DNA from: Nissolia schottii
Lineage: Eukaryota > Streptophyta > Magnoliopsida > Fabales > Fabaceae
Direction of reading: 5' to 3'
NCBI GenBank assembly: GCA_003254905.1
Contig: QANU01086973.1
Span: forward strand, 18,004-82,003
Length of the DNA stretch: 64,000 nucleotides
Part shown: in pieces, positions 22,815 through 34,993 of the stretch
How positions within the stretch are numbered: the first letter of the stretch is position 1
How the letters are laid out: the number at the start of each line of letters is the position of its first letter
Made by a program: the position numbers and the translations under genes
The notes under the pieces: model-generated
The model's database searches: none
Told to the model about the DNA's origin: nothing
The model's input: the letters and a program-made list of their open reading frames with translations, nothing else

Positions 22815-23068
22815 AACCCCGTCCGTATCAGACTCAGACTCCCATGCATCCAAGTTCCAAAATAGAGGAAACGTTCAATCAAGTTATGCAACAATCAATG
22901 ATAAATCAAAAGAATAACGAAGCCTCTATTAGGAACTTGGAAACACAATTGGGACAATTGGCTACTGATATAGCAGAGCTGAAAAAGAAAAGATTTACGG
23001 CTAATCCGGAGCTGAACCCTAAGGACTCTTGGCATGAGAGAAGGGTTGATGATGAAGCTGGGAGCTAG

Positions 23069-25089
23069 AAGGAAAAATGCGTCGAGTAACGACATTAAAC
23101 AAAGCGCTGTCTGGGAGGCAACCCAGAGTTTTTGTGAGTTTTTATTGTTATTTTAATAGTTATTTTAAGGTTAATTAATTTAAGGTGTTAAGAACAATTT
23201 TTATATGGTGAAAAAGAAATAAAGGTTTTTCTAGAATCTTGTGATTAGGGTTAAAATCTCAAAATGCTAATCCTTTTCAAATAAGCTAAACTTGAAGCAC
23301 TTTTGATTTCTACACCTAATGACAGATTTTAAACCTTTTAAGCAATTATGAGGTGCACATGAGCTAATTGAAAAAGGATTCTTATTTGTTTAAAAAATGG
23401 AAAGAAATTTTAAAGAAAAGAATCTTGCTAAAAGCACCTTAAGATCGATGAAATGTTTTGAATCCATAAATCATTGTGGGAAATTCTATCCACATTGGTG
23501 GGCAATTCTGTCCACGTAAGAGGGAAGTTCTGTCCGCAATTGTAGGGAATTCTGTCTACAATAAGGATTCAAAATAAAAACACAATCTCTCTAATTCTAC
23601 TTGGAATAAAGGGAATTTTCTTTGATTGTTTTTGCAGGCCGGAGAACAACAAATGGAGTTTCCTAACAACATCAAAAGAGAGACACATTTCTAGAGGACG
23701 AAGAGCATGATTCCTCAAGGAGGATGAGCCTCTATCTCCTCAACACATTGAAGCAAGATGAAGTAGCTTAAAAAGGAGGCTGCATCATCAAGGCTACTTC
23801 AAGAAATTCACCATGAACGGGGAGCAATTTCTAATTTTTCTAGCACCTTAATTAATTAATTAATCTCCTTCATTAGTTTTATATATGCTTAAAGACTTGT
23901 TTGTTTAAAAACAAAGTAGTAGTTTATTTTACTTGGTTTGACGCATGAATAAAAACACATCATGAATTGACTTGTTTCCGTATCCATACTAGACCTTTGT
24001 GAATACATAGATACCATGAACATGTTAACATGCATCTACCTGCTTGTTTGCATAAAAATAACCTTGAAGATGTTTTGAAATCAAGGAAATAAACCCTAGC
24101 TTTGTGAGGTAGTAAGCCATACACTAAGTGAGATAGAGAGAATCACCATTGTTTTTACACAATTGAATTTGTTTGAGTCTCTAAATTATGAAAATTGTAT
24201 GGAAATAATAGGAAATGATCAAGGCATTTTGTTCTTTAGAATTTAAACCCACTTGGCCAAATAAAACCAACCTTTACTTAGGAATATCCTTTGCCACCCC
24301 ATTTGAGCCTAACATGAAAACATTTTTGTTCATAATCCCCAAGCCATAAGTAGAAGAACAATGGTATCCCTTAATTTCTAAATTAAGAGAGCATTCAAAT
24401 TGGATTATGTGCAAAAATCTAAGTCAGGGGGAGGTAAGGGTGAGCCAAAGTGGAAGAAGTAAAAGATGAAAAGAACAGAAGCAAGCAAAACAGAACACAT
24501 TCTATCCCAAAACAAAAAGAAGAAAAAGAAAAAGGGATAGAAGAAAAAGAAAATCAAGGAGAAAAGGGTTGAGAAAGAAAAAGAAAGAAAGATTGATGAA
24601 AAAGAACAGGTAACAACAAGGAAATGGTTTTCAAGTGATCTCTTAGTTGAAAAAAACATTTGCATATCCAGAAAAACCAATGTTCTTTGCAGCCTGGCCC
24701 CATTACAACCCTTAAAAGTCCTTTGTGATCCTTGCATGACCATACTATACATTGAATGGTGAGACAGGTAACAAATTTAAATTGTTGTGATTCAATGGTG
24801 ATATAGAGCGAAAACACTCACCCCAAATTGGTCCACTGACCATTGTGTGCATAAAGATAATTTCCTTGGTGGAAAAGACATTGAATAGAGTGATTTGTTT
24901 ATGCTAGTCAAGTAATTATGCATGTGACTTGTTCAGGCTATTCTATGGTGTCTCACATGGTCTCAAGCTTAAACTATTTGAAACATTTCAATTCATAGCA
25001 TTAACCGATTGTTCGTAAGCATCGATCTTTTGTAAAATAACTCTACTACCTCTTGTTTGAGGACAAACAAGGTTTTAAGTCAAGGGGAG
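23069..25089 (+). other. Athila 3' non-coding region
   Basis: It starts with a word common in Athila 3' regions (GGGAGGCAACCCAGAGTT at about 23116) and is otherwise AT-rich, with a purine-rich stretch at 24420-24620. A polypurine tract AAGTCAAGGGGAG (25077-25089) abuts LTR 2, and a near-identical 13-mer AAGTCAGGGGGAG lies 656 bp upstream (24421-24433). No coding region is seen. Confidence 0.8.
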
Positions 25090-26691
25090 TGATAAGTGCC
25101 CAATTTACACAATTTTCAACTCCTAAAAAGGCATTTATTTGTTTATGCTTCAAAGAATTATCTAATGAATTCCCCTTATTTTGTAGGTTTCTAATATATT
25201 TTGAAGATGGATGCAAGTAGAATTTATGAAGAATAATCCCATGAAGAATGGAAGAAAAAGGCAAAATGGGAAAAAGAGCTTAAAGGAGCAATCAGGAGTG
25301 AAGACCGCTCAGCGGTGAACCAAGCATCGCCCAGCGCATAAGCACAAAATCGCTCAGCGGTAGAGAACTTATCGCTCAGCGAAGCTATGTCGGCAAGCAA
25401 CTTGCACCGGCGCCATCATTGAGCCAGCTGGAGCCAGCCTGGCACCGCCATCCACGTCAGCGCCGCCCTGAAAAAGCTGCCGAGCATTTAATGAAGATGC
25501 GTAAAAGTACAATCGCTTAGCGATAGTGTGCCGCCGCCTAGCGATTCAGAGCTTATCGCTCAGCGATGCCACCAAAATCGCCCCCAAATTTTGCCTATAA
25601 ATAGGGAGGCCGAGACCACTTCGAAACCATCATCTTCTCGCCCCAAAACTCCATTCTTTTACACATTTTGTTACACTTTAAAGCTTAGTTTAGTTTAGGT
25701 TAGATTAGGAACAAAGACGAGGCTTGTGAAAGAGCCAGAGATCGAGGAAGCTTGGCGAAGCCATGGCCATGACGGCGCGAGTACGTGTCATGGTAAGTGC
25801 CTAAACCTTGCCTCTGAGATACTCTTGTAATATGGATTCCTAATCCTCTTTTTGTTGGGATTTTGATCATTATTGTGGTTTGCTTGTATCCATGTAACTT
25901 TTACATATGAATCTGTCCTTTGTCTTATGATTTGCTTGAATGGTTTTATGCTTAATGCTAGTCTTTGTTTAATGTCTTGATTCTTGATTTGGGATTTAAT
26001 TGTATGAACGGTAGTTATGCTAGTTGAATCGTAACCAAGTTAAGATCAACATCATTATGCTTAACTAGATCTTTGGCTCGAACGTTGTGAACAAAAGTTA
26101 CAATCATTAGAGTCGGAACTAAACCATTTCATCTAACCTTGTTGCCATAACTGGAATAAAGGTTAGCCGTTTTAACATCTGGATTAATGCTGGCGTACTT
26201 TGTTAAGCTCATGTGTGAAAGTGACAGTTTAACAAAGGAAACCTGTGATCTTGTCATGCGCGAAAGTGATGACAAGTTAAGAACTGGTGGCGGGCAATCA
26301 AACGATAGTTCTATGTAATAAGTAATTGGATGCATGAAACTATGATGTGATTAAAATTCCCAACAAGCTCCGGAACTACCTCTGATTTGTTTCCTATTTA
26401 CTTTTATGTTGTTTATTTACTTATTTAGTTTATTAAAACAAATTATCAAATCCTTCACTCCATTGTCTAATTGAACAAACTCAAGAACGATATTTTTGCA
26501 ACTCTCTGTGGATTCAACTATACCCGACTATACTGCAATCGGATTCCTTTGGAATCTGAAAGTCGTAAAGTAGGTATATATTTTAATTTGAACGACAAAA
26601 GCGCAGATAAGCTTTCTATGAGATTGGCACGGTTGTGACAAAACCAAAGCTGTCTCAAGATCTTAGAAAGTGGTTAAAAAGGCTTTCATCA
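25090..26691 (+). mobile_element. Athila LTR 2 (1,602 bp)
   Basis: It has the same ends as LTR 1. The CGCTCAGCGG array is at 25305-25585 and the TATA box GCCTATAAATAGG at 25593-25605. It is followed by a PBS at 26696-26713, so it can serve as both a 3' and a 5' LTR. Confidence 0.93.
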
Positions 26692-26695
26692 AATT

Positions 26696-26713
26696 TGGCG
26701 CCGTTGCCGGGGA
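26696..26713 (+). promoter_or_regulatory. Second Athila primer-binding site
   Basis: TGGCGCCGTTGCCGGGGA, followed directly by 3'-region sequence (from 26714) that matches the area around 24280. The junction marks a deletion of the leader and gag. Confidence 0.88.
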
Positions 26714-27535
26714 GTATCCTTACTTAGGAACATCCTTTGTTACCCCAGTTGAGCCTAACATGAGAAAATTCTTGTTCATAATCCCCGAACCTAAAAAGAA
26801 AAACAATGTTATCCCTTAATATCCGGAATTAAGAGAGCATTCCAATTGGATTATGTGCAAAAATCTAAGTCAAGGGGAGACGAGGTTGGGTAAAAGTGGG
26901 ATGTACAAAAGGTGAAATGAAAAGAACAAAAGCAAGAAAAGAAACATTCTATCCCAAAACAAAAAGAGGAAGAAGAACAGGGATAGAAGAAAAAGAAAAT
27001 CAAAAGAAAAGGGTGGAAAATAAGAAGAGGAAAAGAAAGAACTGGTGGAAAAAGAAGCAGGTGACAACAAGAAGTTTGGTTTTCAATGCTCTCTTATTTG
27101 GAAACATTTGCATATCCAGAAAAACCAATTTTCTTTGTAAACTGACCCCATTACAACCCTGAAAAGTCCTTTGTGATCCTTGCATGACCATACTTTTGTA
27201 TTAAATGATGAGACAGGTAACAAATTTAAATTGCTGTAATTCAATGGTGATATTGAGCGAAACTACTCACCCCAAATTGGCCCACTGGCCGTTGTGCGAT
27301 AAATGATACTTTCCTTGGTGGAAAAGACATTGGATAGAGTGATTTGCTTATGCTATTCAAGTAATTGTGCATTTGACTTGTTCAGGTTTTTCTATGTTTC
27401 ATATGGTCTAAAGCTGAAACTGTTTGAAACATTTCAATTCATTACATTAACCGATTGTTCATAAGCATTGATCTTTTGTAAAATAATTCTACTACCTCTT
27501 GTTTGAGGACAAACAAGGTTTTAAGTCAGGGGGAG
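26714..27535 (+). other. Second copy of the Athila 3' non-coding region (truncated)
   Basis: It matches 24280-25089, with the same purine-rich stretch (about 26880-27060), PPT AAGTCAGGGGGAG at 27523-27535 and an upstream PPT-like word at 26867-26879. The plus-strand frame at 26896-27162 is a translation of that purine run and not a gene. Confidence 0.82.
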
Positions 27536-29148
27536 TGATAAGTGCCCAACTTGCACAATTTTGACTTATCAAAATGGCACTTATCTGCAAACTTTTTAAA
27601 GAATTATCTAATGGATTCCCCATATTTTGCAGGTTTTAAATATATTTTGGAAGATGGATGCAAGCATAAATATTCAAGAATAATCCCATGAAGAATGGAG
27701 AAAAAGGGCAGAATTAGAAAAGAGCTTAAAAGAGAAGATTCTGGACGAGGCACCGCTCAGCGAGGAACTACACATCGCTCAGCGCTCAAGAGCAAATTGC
27801 TCAGCGGTATAACACTTATCGCGCAGCGAACTTAGGTCGGCAAGCAACTTGCACCGGCGCAATAAATGCGCCAGCTGGAGCCAGCCTGGCGCCGCCATCC
27901 ACGTCAGCGCCGCCCTGCAAAAGCTGCCAGAGCATTTAATGAAGACGCGTAAAAGTACAATCGCTCAGCGATCCAGCGCCGCCGCTCAGCGATAAAGAGC
28001 TAACCGCTCAGCGATGCCATCAAAACCGCTGAGCAAAGGACCCAGAATCTGCCTATAAATAGGAGGGCCGAGCCACACTTCAAACCACCTTCTCCCACCC
28101 CCAAAAACACCATTCTTCTTTATTCCTTTTGTACTCTTAAAGCTTGGTAGTTTAGGTTAGGTTAGGAACAAAGACGAGGCTTGTGAAGGAGCCGGAGATC
28201 GAGGAAGCTCGGCAAAGCCATGGCCATGATAACATGAGCACGTGTCATGGTAAGTGTCTAAACCTTGCCTCCAAGATACTCTTGTAAGATGGATTCCTAA
28301 TCCTCTTTTTGTTGGGATTTTGATCATTATTGTGGTTTGCTTGTATCCATGTAACTTTTACATATGAATCTGTCCTTTGTCTTATGATTTGCTTGAATGG
28401 TTTTATGCTTAATGCTAGTCTTTGTTTAATGTCTTGATTCTTGATTTGGGATTTAATTGTATGAACGGTAGTTATGCTAATTGAATCGTAACCAAGTTAA
28501 GATCAACATCATTATCCTTAACTAGATCTTTGGCTCGAACCTTGTGAACGAAAGTTACAATCATTAGAGTCGGAACTAAATCATTTCATCTAACCTTGTT
28601 GCCATAACTGGAATAAAGGTTAGTCGTTTTAACATCTGGATTAATGCTGGCGTACCTTGTTAAGCTCGTGTGCGAAAGTGACAGTTTAACAAAGCAAACC
28701 TGTGATCTTGTCATGCGCGAAAGTGATGACAAGTTAAGAACTGGTGGCGGGCAAACAAATGATAGTTCTATGTAACAAGTAACTGGATGCATGAAACTAT
28801 GATGTGATTAAAATTCCCAACAAGCTCCGAAACTACCTCTTATTTGTTTCCTATTTACTTTTATGTTGTTTATTTACTTATTTAGTTTATTAAAACAAAT
28901 TATCAAATCCTTCACTCCATTGTCTAATTGAACAAACTCAAGAACGGTATTTTTGCAACTCTCTGTGGATTCGACTATACGCGACTATACTGCAATCGGA
29001 TTCCTTTGGAATCTGAAAGCCGTAAAGTAGGTATATATTTTAATTTGAACGACAAAAGCGCAGATAAGCTTTCTATGAGATTGGCACGGTTGTGACAAAA
29101 CCGAAGCTGTGTCAAGATCTTTGAAAGTGGTTAAAAAGGCTTTCATCA
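27536..29148 (+). mobile_element. Athila LTR 3 (1,613 bp)
   Basis: TGATAAGTGCCC...CTTTCATCA. The first 500 bp differ more from LTR 1 and 2 than those two differ from each other; the last kilobase is very similar in all three. The array is at 27750-28030 and the TATA box at 28051-28063. Confidence 0.92.
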
Positions 29149-29729
29149 GTCCACAACTTGGTCTGTCTTCCGATACTTGCTCCGTCTCAGTGTACATATC
29201 ATGCTATCCTAGAACCATAAAGGAGTGGGGGTGAGAACCTTGGGTCCTCAGTGGGTAACCTTGGGAATCGTTCTTTATTTTCTACTCAATTATGATTCCG
29301 CCGCTCAGGTGTTTCTAAGTGAACATGCATACTAACATCCCTACTGATTATGATCTGGCCTAAAGTCCTGAACAACTTTATTTACATTACTAGGTGATAG
29401 GGGGAACTAGTCTTTCTTACTAAGTTCTCGTGCTTGTTACTTTCCTTCGCTCATACGTACATAGCCGTCTCGAGCGTTCCCTTGACGGTACTTACATCGT
29501 ATTTATTTATCTTCTTCATATTTATTTATCTTCGTACTTGTTTACTTACCTTCTTACTTATTCATACTTTCATACATTCACTTTTACATACATTGCATAC
29601 ATACATACATTCCAACATACATCACATACTATAATTCTTTCTTTCTTTCCTTTATACTTTTCTTTCATACTTTTCTCTTGCTTTCAGATTTTCATATTCT
29701 TTTCTTTATTTGATTCATCTTTCTTGCAG

Positions 29730-30230
29730 GCCACCTACCTACAGGAAAGTGAATCTGTTGCCAGCCACCTACCGACAACAATCATCAGCATAATACATCA
29801 TTGATTTCCCTTTCTTGCCAGCCACCTACCGACAAGAAAGTAAATCCGTTGCCAGCCACCTACCGACAACAACATAATACAGCATAATCGATTCATCTCT
29901 GTGAATCCGTTGCCAGCCACCTACCGATAACAATCATCGTCCCCTTCCCTGCCATCCACCTGCAAACAGGGAAGTGACCCCGCATCCTGCCAGCTACCTA
30001 CCGATAGGAGGGTTGTGCATCATTGATTCCCCTTCCTTGCCAGCCACCTACCGACAACAATCGCCGTCCCCTTCCCTGCCATCCACCTGCAGACAGGGAA
30101 GTGACCCTACATCCTGCCAGCTACCTACCGACAGGAGGGTTGTGCATCATAATCGATTCATCTCTCCTCCTAGCCACCTACCGACAGAAGAGTGAACCCG
30201 CTGCCAGCCACCTACCGACAGCACATCAGC
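29730..30230. repeat. CCACCTACCGACA minisatellite in an LTR
   Basis: About twelve copies of GCCAGCCACCTACCGACA(A) or variants with spacers of 20-50 bp (AACAATCATC, GGAAGTGACCC). It lies between the acceptor-like box and the GATGCATGG box, so outside the usual cassette slot. Confidence 0.87.
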
Positions 30231-30594
30231 TTTTCTTTCTCTTTCTCATATCATTTTCTCTTTTCTTTCTTTCTCATAGCATTTCATCATATCAGCATCT
30301 TATCTTTCTCATAACATTTCTTCTTTTCCTTGATTTCTTTGCACATAACATGGCATGACTTGTTCCCTAAGTTCATTTCCATTATAATCTTTACTCATTA
30401 CCTGATTAACTTTTAGTCCTCTGAATGTACCTTAACATGATGCATGGCATGTTAACATATTACTATAAATAATCATAATGTATGGACATACTACATCACA
30501 TAGTTCACATACTTCAGTCATATTCATCATTTAAATCATAACTTGTTGGATTATGTGCCTCAAGAAAGCATTCATAAGACATTCTGGTCTCAGG

Positions 30595-30830
30595 CCGCTC
30601 AGCAGAACCTCTTGTTCGCTCAGCGGTCTGAGCTCATATCGCTCAGCGATAGGAGCCTCATCGCTCAGCGGGCTTGGAGCCCGGTTTTCAAAAGTATCTT
30701 TTCCATCCTTATCCTTATCCTTAGTGACCTTCAGACCTCTCAGCGTCCTGGAGCTCACGTTTTTAAAAACAAGTTTCTGATGCACTCCGCTCAGCGACAC
30801 CTGGGGCCGCTCAGCGGTACCTGGGCGAGG
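30595..30830. repeat. CGCTCAGCGG cassette in the LTR 16280-32110
   Basis: About eight copies of CCGCTCAGCGG or variants, such as CGCTCAGCGATAGG and GGCCGCTCAGC. The slot is the same as in sister LTRs. Confidence 0.88.
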
Positions 30831-32169
30831 CTGAAACCGAGTGCATGATTTTCTTTCTTTTCTCTTCCTCCTTTCTCATGGAAACTTCTTGAGGTTCTCC
30901 CACATATTCCAACTATCATAAAACTAACTAGTCCAGGTCACAGGATCCTTCAGAATCATCTCCCTATCCTAACCAGAGTTCTAACATACATAAACATACA
31001 TACATAGAAGCATACATACACACACATAGGCAAACATAACCACCCAAGGGGTGAGTAGCTAGAGTTACCCACCTTTGAGGGGCTGTTTCGGTGATGAAAA
31101 GGATGGGGGAGAGCAGTCCTCCAAGCCTTGAGCACGGTCCAAGCGTCTGGCAGAGTTTCTGTAGGGTAACCGTGGCGCACACGGGCAGAGTTTCCTCTAG
31201 TTCCAGAGAGAATTCTCTCTTGAAATTTTCTGAAAATGAAGGGCTATTTATAGCCAAAAATCTGCCCTGAACAATTACCTTTTTGCCCCTATGCTTATTT
31301 ACCAAAATGCCCTTTTTAATTTCTTTAAAAATTAATTAATTAAAAAGATAATACAAAGGTCACATCAATGAATAGTGTTTGAATATTTAATTATTTTCCT
31401 AGAAATCTGATTTCTCTCACGTGGGCTGCCCAAAATTCCACTTTATCCCAGTTCCATTTCGCTCGTGTTTTCTCGTTCGCAGTGCCGGTGCGTCGCACAC
31501 GGTCGTCCGAAAAATATTCCGCTTGTACCGTCGCGATCCTCTAATTTCCCTCTACCTAGGAATATTAATCTTAGAAGGTGTTGGTGAATTTTCCTCCGGA
31601 GAGTATTTTTTCATAGATACCTTCGACCCGTTTCTACGCTCTCGTGTCTGCCGACCACCGTTCGGCTCGCAGTTTCGTTCTTTCCTAACCTTCCCGATGG
31701 GGTCGTGGGGCTATTCTAAGGTGTCTGAGACTTTTCCTAGTACCGGTGCGGTTTCCAGAGACTTCGGGCTCTCTGCTCCATTTTACACGCTAAACGGAGT
31801 TGTTTTAGTGTCTGCGGAATCGTCTGAAACTGAACCGATTTCCGTTTTACCGACACTTTAGGTTTTTCATCCATCTCTAGAGGTCGAGAGGAATCATTTG
31901 AGTATCAGTAGAATTTGGAAATTTTCAACGGAATAATTTCTACTGATCTCGACAAGTCAACTCTTATACAGGGCTCTCTATGAACGGTTGTTTAGGGAAC
32001 TTTTCACTAAGGGAGGCATTAGTAATGGTTTTCTCCTTTCCAGGTCCATTTATAAATTATTTTATTTATTTTTGCGAATTTCTACTAAGGGAAAAATGTG
32101 GGTTGTTACAGGATTCATGCCCGAAAGCATAGTGCGGCTCAGTCCTCAGGCTCCATTGGACCAAACTAC

Positions 32170-32181
32170 TCTGGTACCAAA
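32170..32181 (-). promoter_or_regulatory. Primer-binding site of the level-2 element
   Basis: On the minus strand, TGGTACCAGAG starts two bases after the 5' LTR. It differs by one base from TGGTATCAGAG, the usual plant initiator tRNA-Met primer site. Confidence 0.8.
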
Positions 32182-32657
32182 TGAAACACCCTAGCTAGTC
32201 GGCCTATGCTTAAGTCATAGACTTTCCGGCTAGGTGGTGCCCTTCTGGTGCTGCAAACCTTTATAGCTCTACGTTTTGCTTTGAAATTAGGGTTTACAAA
32301 ATAACGGGCCAATTTAAAACTTCTTTCAATCATACTAAGGAAAATAACGAGCCATACGCATCATACATCCCATAAGTATATCATGAAAAAGTAAAGGAAA
32401 CACGAGTACATACCTGGCGCCCAGCGAGTACCCGAAGAAAATACACATACGGCCCAAAGATAACACACATAATTATACATTAATATCATGAGAAGTATCT
32501 TTTCCTGCTACGGACATACATATCTAGCATCAGTCTATATACAATGATACATATATACAATACTACAGGTAAACGAAAACCTACGCACACGAATGAGTAC
32601 TACTCATTGCGTGTACGGCATACCTACGGCTGCAACTCTAGCAGGGTCCTGTCACAA

Positions 32658-33121
32658 CTACTCATCTGAGTCCTCCTCTCGCTCCGCGGGATCCACCTCG
32701 TCATCGCTGGAGATATCCGTCACTGCGGTGAACTCTCGGGGCACGAACCTGCGTGGTCGCACTGGGAGAACGCTCTTCCGAGCGGTGGTACGTCGGCCTC
32801 GTCCTCGAACGGGAGGCGTAACTAGCTCTGGATCTGTATCTGGCTTAGGTATTGGCTCTGGCTCTAGCCTCAGTGGCGGAGGACCGTCCCCTCTGTCGAC
32901 GTGGATCGGATCGCGGGTGCTACTGCCCGGATGCTCGTTGATCCAGATGAAACGCATGGGCGAAGATCCTGGCCCTCAAAGCCTGCGTCTCGACTGCTCC
33001 GGGGACTCCCCTGGCATGTTGGCAGGAGCAAAAGTGCTAGTCTCGAGCAAAGTATAAGTGCGATAGTTGCGCTGTCGTGAGCGCGTAAACAACCAGACGT
33101 CCTTGGGGGCGGTGAGGACAT
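32658..33121 (-). pseudogene. LTR-encoded proline-rich open frame, right copy
   Basis: This is the homologue of 2838-3301. The ATG (33119-33121) again follows the acceptor-like box ending at 33124. A one-base deletion in the CCGCCCCCAAGG run shifts the frame after six codons. The remaining frame, open from 32957, runs 99 codons through a PPP and PEPIP region, arginine clusters (RGRGRRTTARKS, RPRRF) and an acidic end (DISSDDEVDP, EREEDSDE) to a stop at 32658. No known domain is recognised. A basic middle and acidic C-terminus recur in the LTR frame at 42504-42952. Confidence 0.55.
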
Positions 33122-34241
33122 GTCTGCGAATTGGAGTCATGCACGAGTGGGAATAAGAATGACTTTGTTCTTAGTAGAAAACTCGGCGTGGCTGCTATAA
33201 TTCAATTACTCGGGCAGAGTCCAGGCCACTCAGGAAAACCTCTACGTGTCATGCATACTAGACCCTACCAGTTATTATCTTATCCTTATGTCCTGAGCAG
33301 CTTTATCTAAATTACTAGGTGATTGGATTACTACTCTTGTTGTTACTTAGGCTCCGTGCTGGTTAACTGTACGTTACTACTAAAGACATACTATTCGTCT
33401 TGGGTCGTTCCCTTGACGATATATAATGGATGAACAGTTATACATAATGCTTTAGGCAGATATACATATATACTTATCATCATATCATCAAACATCAATT
33501 CGTACATTTAATTACATAGTGCATAAGGGAATCTGGGGATCTCTTACGCGCTTTGTGGTTGCGTCCTACTGAGTCCTTACACCTTTGTAACCGTGGCCTC
33601 GGATTACAACCTCTTTCTTGCCACTATTGTATCGACCCAGCAACGCTCTTTACCGGTATGGTAGCTAACCATGCAAGGCTCATAGGAGGTAATCATCGAA
33701 TACAATAAGTGCAACCACCCTCTCTTTCTAGAGTGGCGAGGGATCAAACCTATGAGTGATCAGGCGTGGACATGTTTAGATCGACCCTATGACTCGATCC
33801 GGTTTCTCTTTCCTCTTTAAGTGAGGCCCACTACTTCCATTGTACAGACCTATGCCTGTTTTCCATTTCCTTGGGCCTATGCTCGTTTTTCGTTTCTGTC
33901 GTACTCAGGTCTCGATACCTGCGTTGCTCATAACCAATTCAGCGTGCCAAACTGGTGAGGGGCGTGTCTATAAGACATGCCAAGAGAATGGGGTCTTCCT
34001 AGTCATATAACTACTGACTCTGACTAAGGCCGGCCGAATCCTTGGTGATTAGGGCCTTAGTTCTCTGCTTTATTCCCTAGGATTCAATTATGCACCTTTA
34101 AGATTTTCATGATACCTCTAGTGATCTAAGGTCGTCCTAACTCCTATGACGGCCATTTCCTCATGATGCATGCTTTCAACTACCAAAATAGACATACCCT
34201 GACTCATTGGGCTCCTTGGAACCACTAAAATCTCAAGTCCT

Positions 34242-34485
34242 TCAGGATTCATTCAAATGTTTAGGGTTTCATTCAAATGAATTCCTGCGAGTTCTTTCAT
34301 TCGATTGAAATATGGTTTCAATCAATTGAAAACCTTCCGAGTTCTTTCATTCGAATGAACTTGGGATTCAATAGATTGAAAACCTAGGTTTTTCTTCCAT
34401 TCGATTGAATAAGAATTCAATCGATTGAAAGCTCAAAATTTGCTTTCATCCAATTGAAAACTCCATTCAATCGATTGAAAGCTAG
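34242..34485. repeat. ATTCGAAT / TTCAATCGATTGAA cassette, right LTR
   Basis: Counterpart of 7502-7740. Several CG sites have become CA or TG (CATTCAAATG, TTCAATCAATTGAA), as expected for methylated DNA. Confidence 0.88.
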
Positions 34486-34962
34486 TTGAATAGGGTCCCG
34501 AGATTTCAGTTCGCATTTTTCTCCAGAGGTTTACTATTCCTAGGGTTCCAATCAGTACAGTTATGCATTTCATTCATCAAAATTTCCCAAAACCCTTCTC
34601 ACCCTACATCCCCCCAAAATACTACTACACATTTTTACAGTCCAGTACACAGAATAACACATATATAGTCAAAACTTAAACCACATAGACAGTGGGCTTT
34701 AGAGTTACCCACATCTGATGGAGACTCTGACTAGATAACTTCGATGCTTGCAATTTCCTGATCGCTACGACGTGGTCTGGTGATTTTTCTAGGACTCCCG
34801 CAAGAAATCGAGATGTGTCGGAACGAGACTAGCGTTTGTGAAAGTGACCGAAAGCTACGTAAATTTTCCTAAGGTAACTTGGCTATTTATAGCCACTGTG
34901 GGCCTTTTTCCTTTTTCTTTTCTCTTTTCCCATTTCCTTTTTATTACCTTCTCTGTTACTTT

Positions 34963-34993
<31 letters not shown>

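Larger units (their letters stand above)
19693..22819. repeat. TSD aaccc pair flanking the solo LTR in gag
   Basis: AACCC at 19693-19697 and 22815-22819; the gag frame joins exactly across it. Confidence 0.93.
18495..23068 (+). pseudogene. gag: Athila gag, broken (pieces 18495-19692 and 22820-23068)
   Basis: The gag nucleocapsid gene is recognisable by SKEQLLFDLEIEATSRR at the N-terminus, the retrotransposon gag domain (YANPFAGLDHEDPYAHL, FPLTLIGKAKEWLLDQP, FDARTQIHIFRNGLQQQHK) and a zinc knuckle CDICNGNH whose final cysteine is missing (serine in its place). It lacks an ATG: the start aligned with the minus-strand copy at 52991 is TTG at 18495. A TAA at 19140 replaces the tyrosine seen at the equivalent place in that copy. 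A solo LTR (19698-22814) interrupts it; gag resumes in frame at 22820 with SIRNLETQLGQLATDIAEL. Homology stops near 23030, where a deletion joins gag to the 3' non-coding region. Protease and pol are absent. Confidence 0.92.
16718..29148 (+). mobile_element. Athila-type element with three LTRs, gag only
   Basis: The order is LTR (16718-18323), PBS, gag (interrupted by a solo LTR), 3' non-coding region, LTR (25090-26691), PBS, a short 3' non-coding region, LTR (27536-29148). The PBS TGGCGCCGTTGCCGGGGA is of the tRNA-Asp type used by Athila elements. No protease, RT, RNase H or integrase is present. The tandem structure under one TSD fits unequal recombination between element copies or LTRs. 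Confidence 0.93.
16713..29153. repeat. TSD gtcca pair flanking the three-LTR Athila element
   Basis: GTCCA at 16713-16717 directly before the first Athila LTR and at 29149-29153 directly after the third. One pair encloses all three LTRs, so they descend from a single insertion. Confidence 0.95.
16280..32110 (-). mobile_element. Solo chromovirus-type LTR (about 3.4 kb) split by an Athila element
   Basis: The LTR pieces are 16280-16717 and 29154-32110. The left piece starts TGAAACACCCTAGCTAACTG; the right piece ends GGGTTGTTACA. In the right piece are the acceptor-like box (29209-29237), the CCACCTACCGACA minisatellite, the GATGCATGG box (30438), the CGCTCAGCGG cassette (30595-30830), GTTACCCAC (about 31063), TATA (31242-31255) and the U3 block (31510-31521). 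No internal region of its own is present, so it was a solo LTR before the Athila landed. Confidence 0.92.
16275..32115. repeat. TSD ggatt pair flanking the LTR 16280-32110
   Basis: GGATT at 16275-16279 is repeated at 32111-32115, almost 16 kb away, and bounds a TGAAACACC...GTTGTTACA unit that was later interrupted by an Athila element. Confidence 0.93.

Noticed and set aside
31421..31861. 146-codon frame in an LTR U3 region
   Set aside because: It is antisense to the LTR. Similar frames at 6561-6923 and 35159-35782 reflect the shared U3 block rather than a protein.
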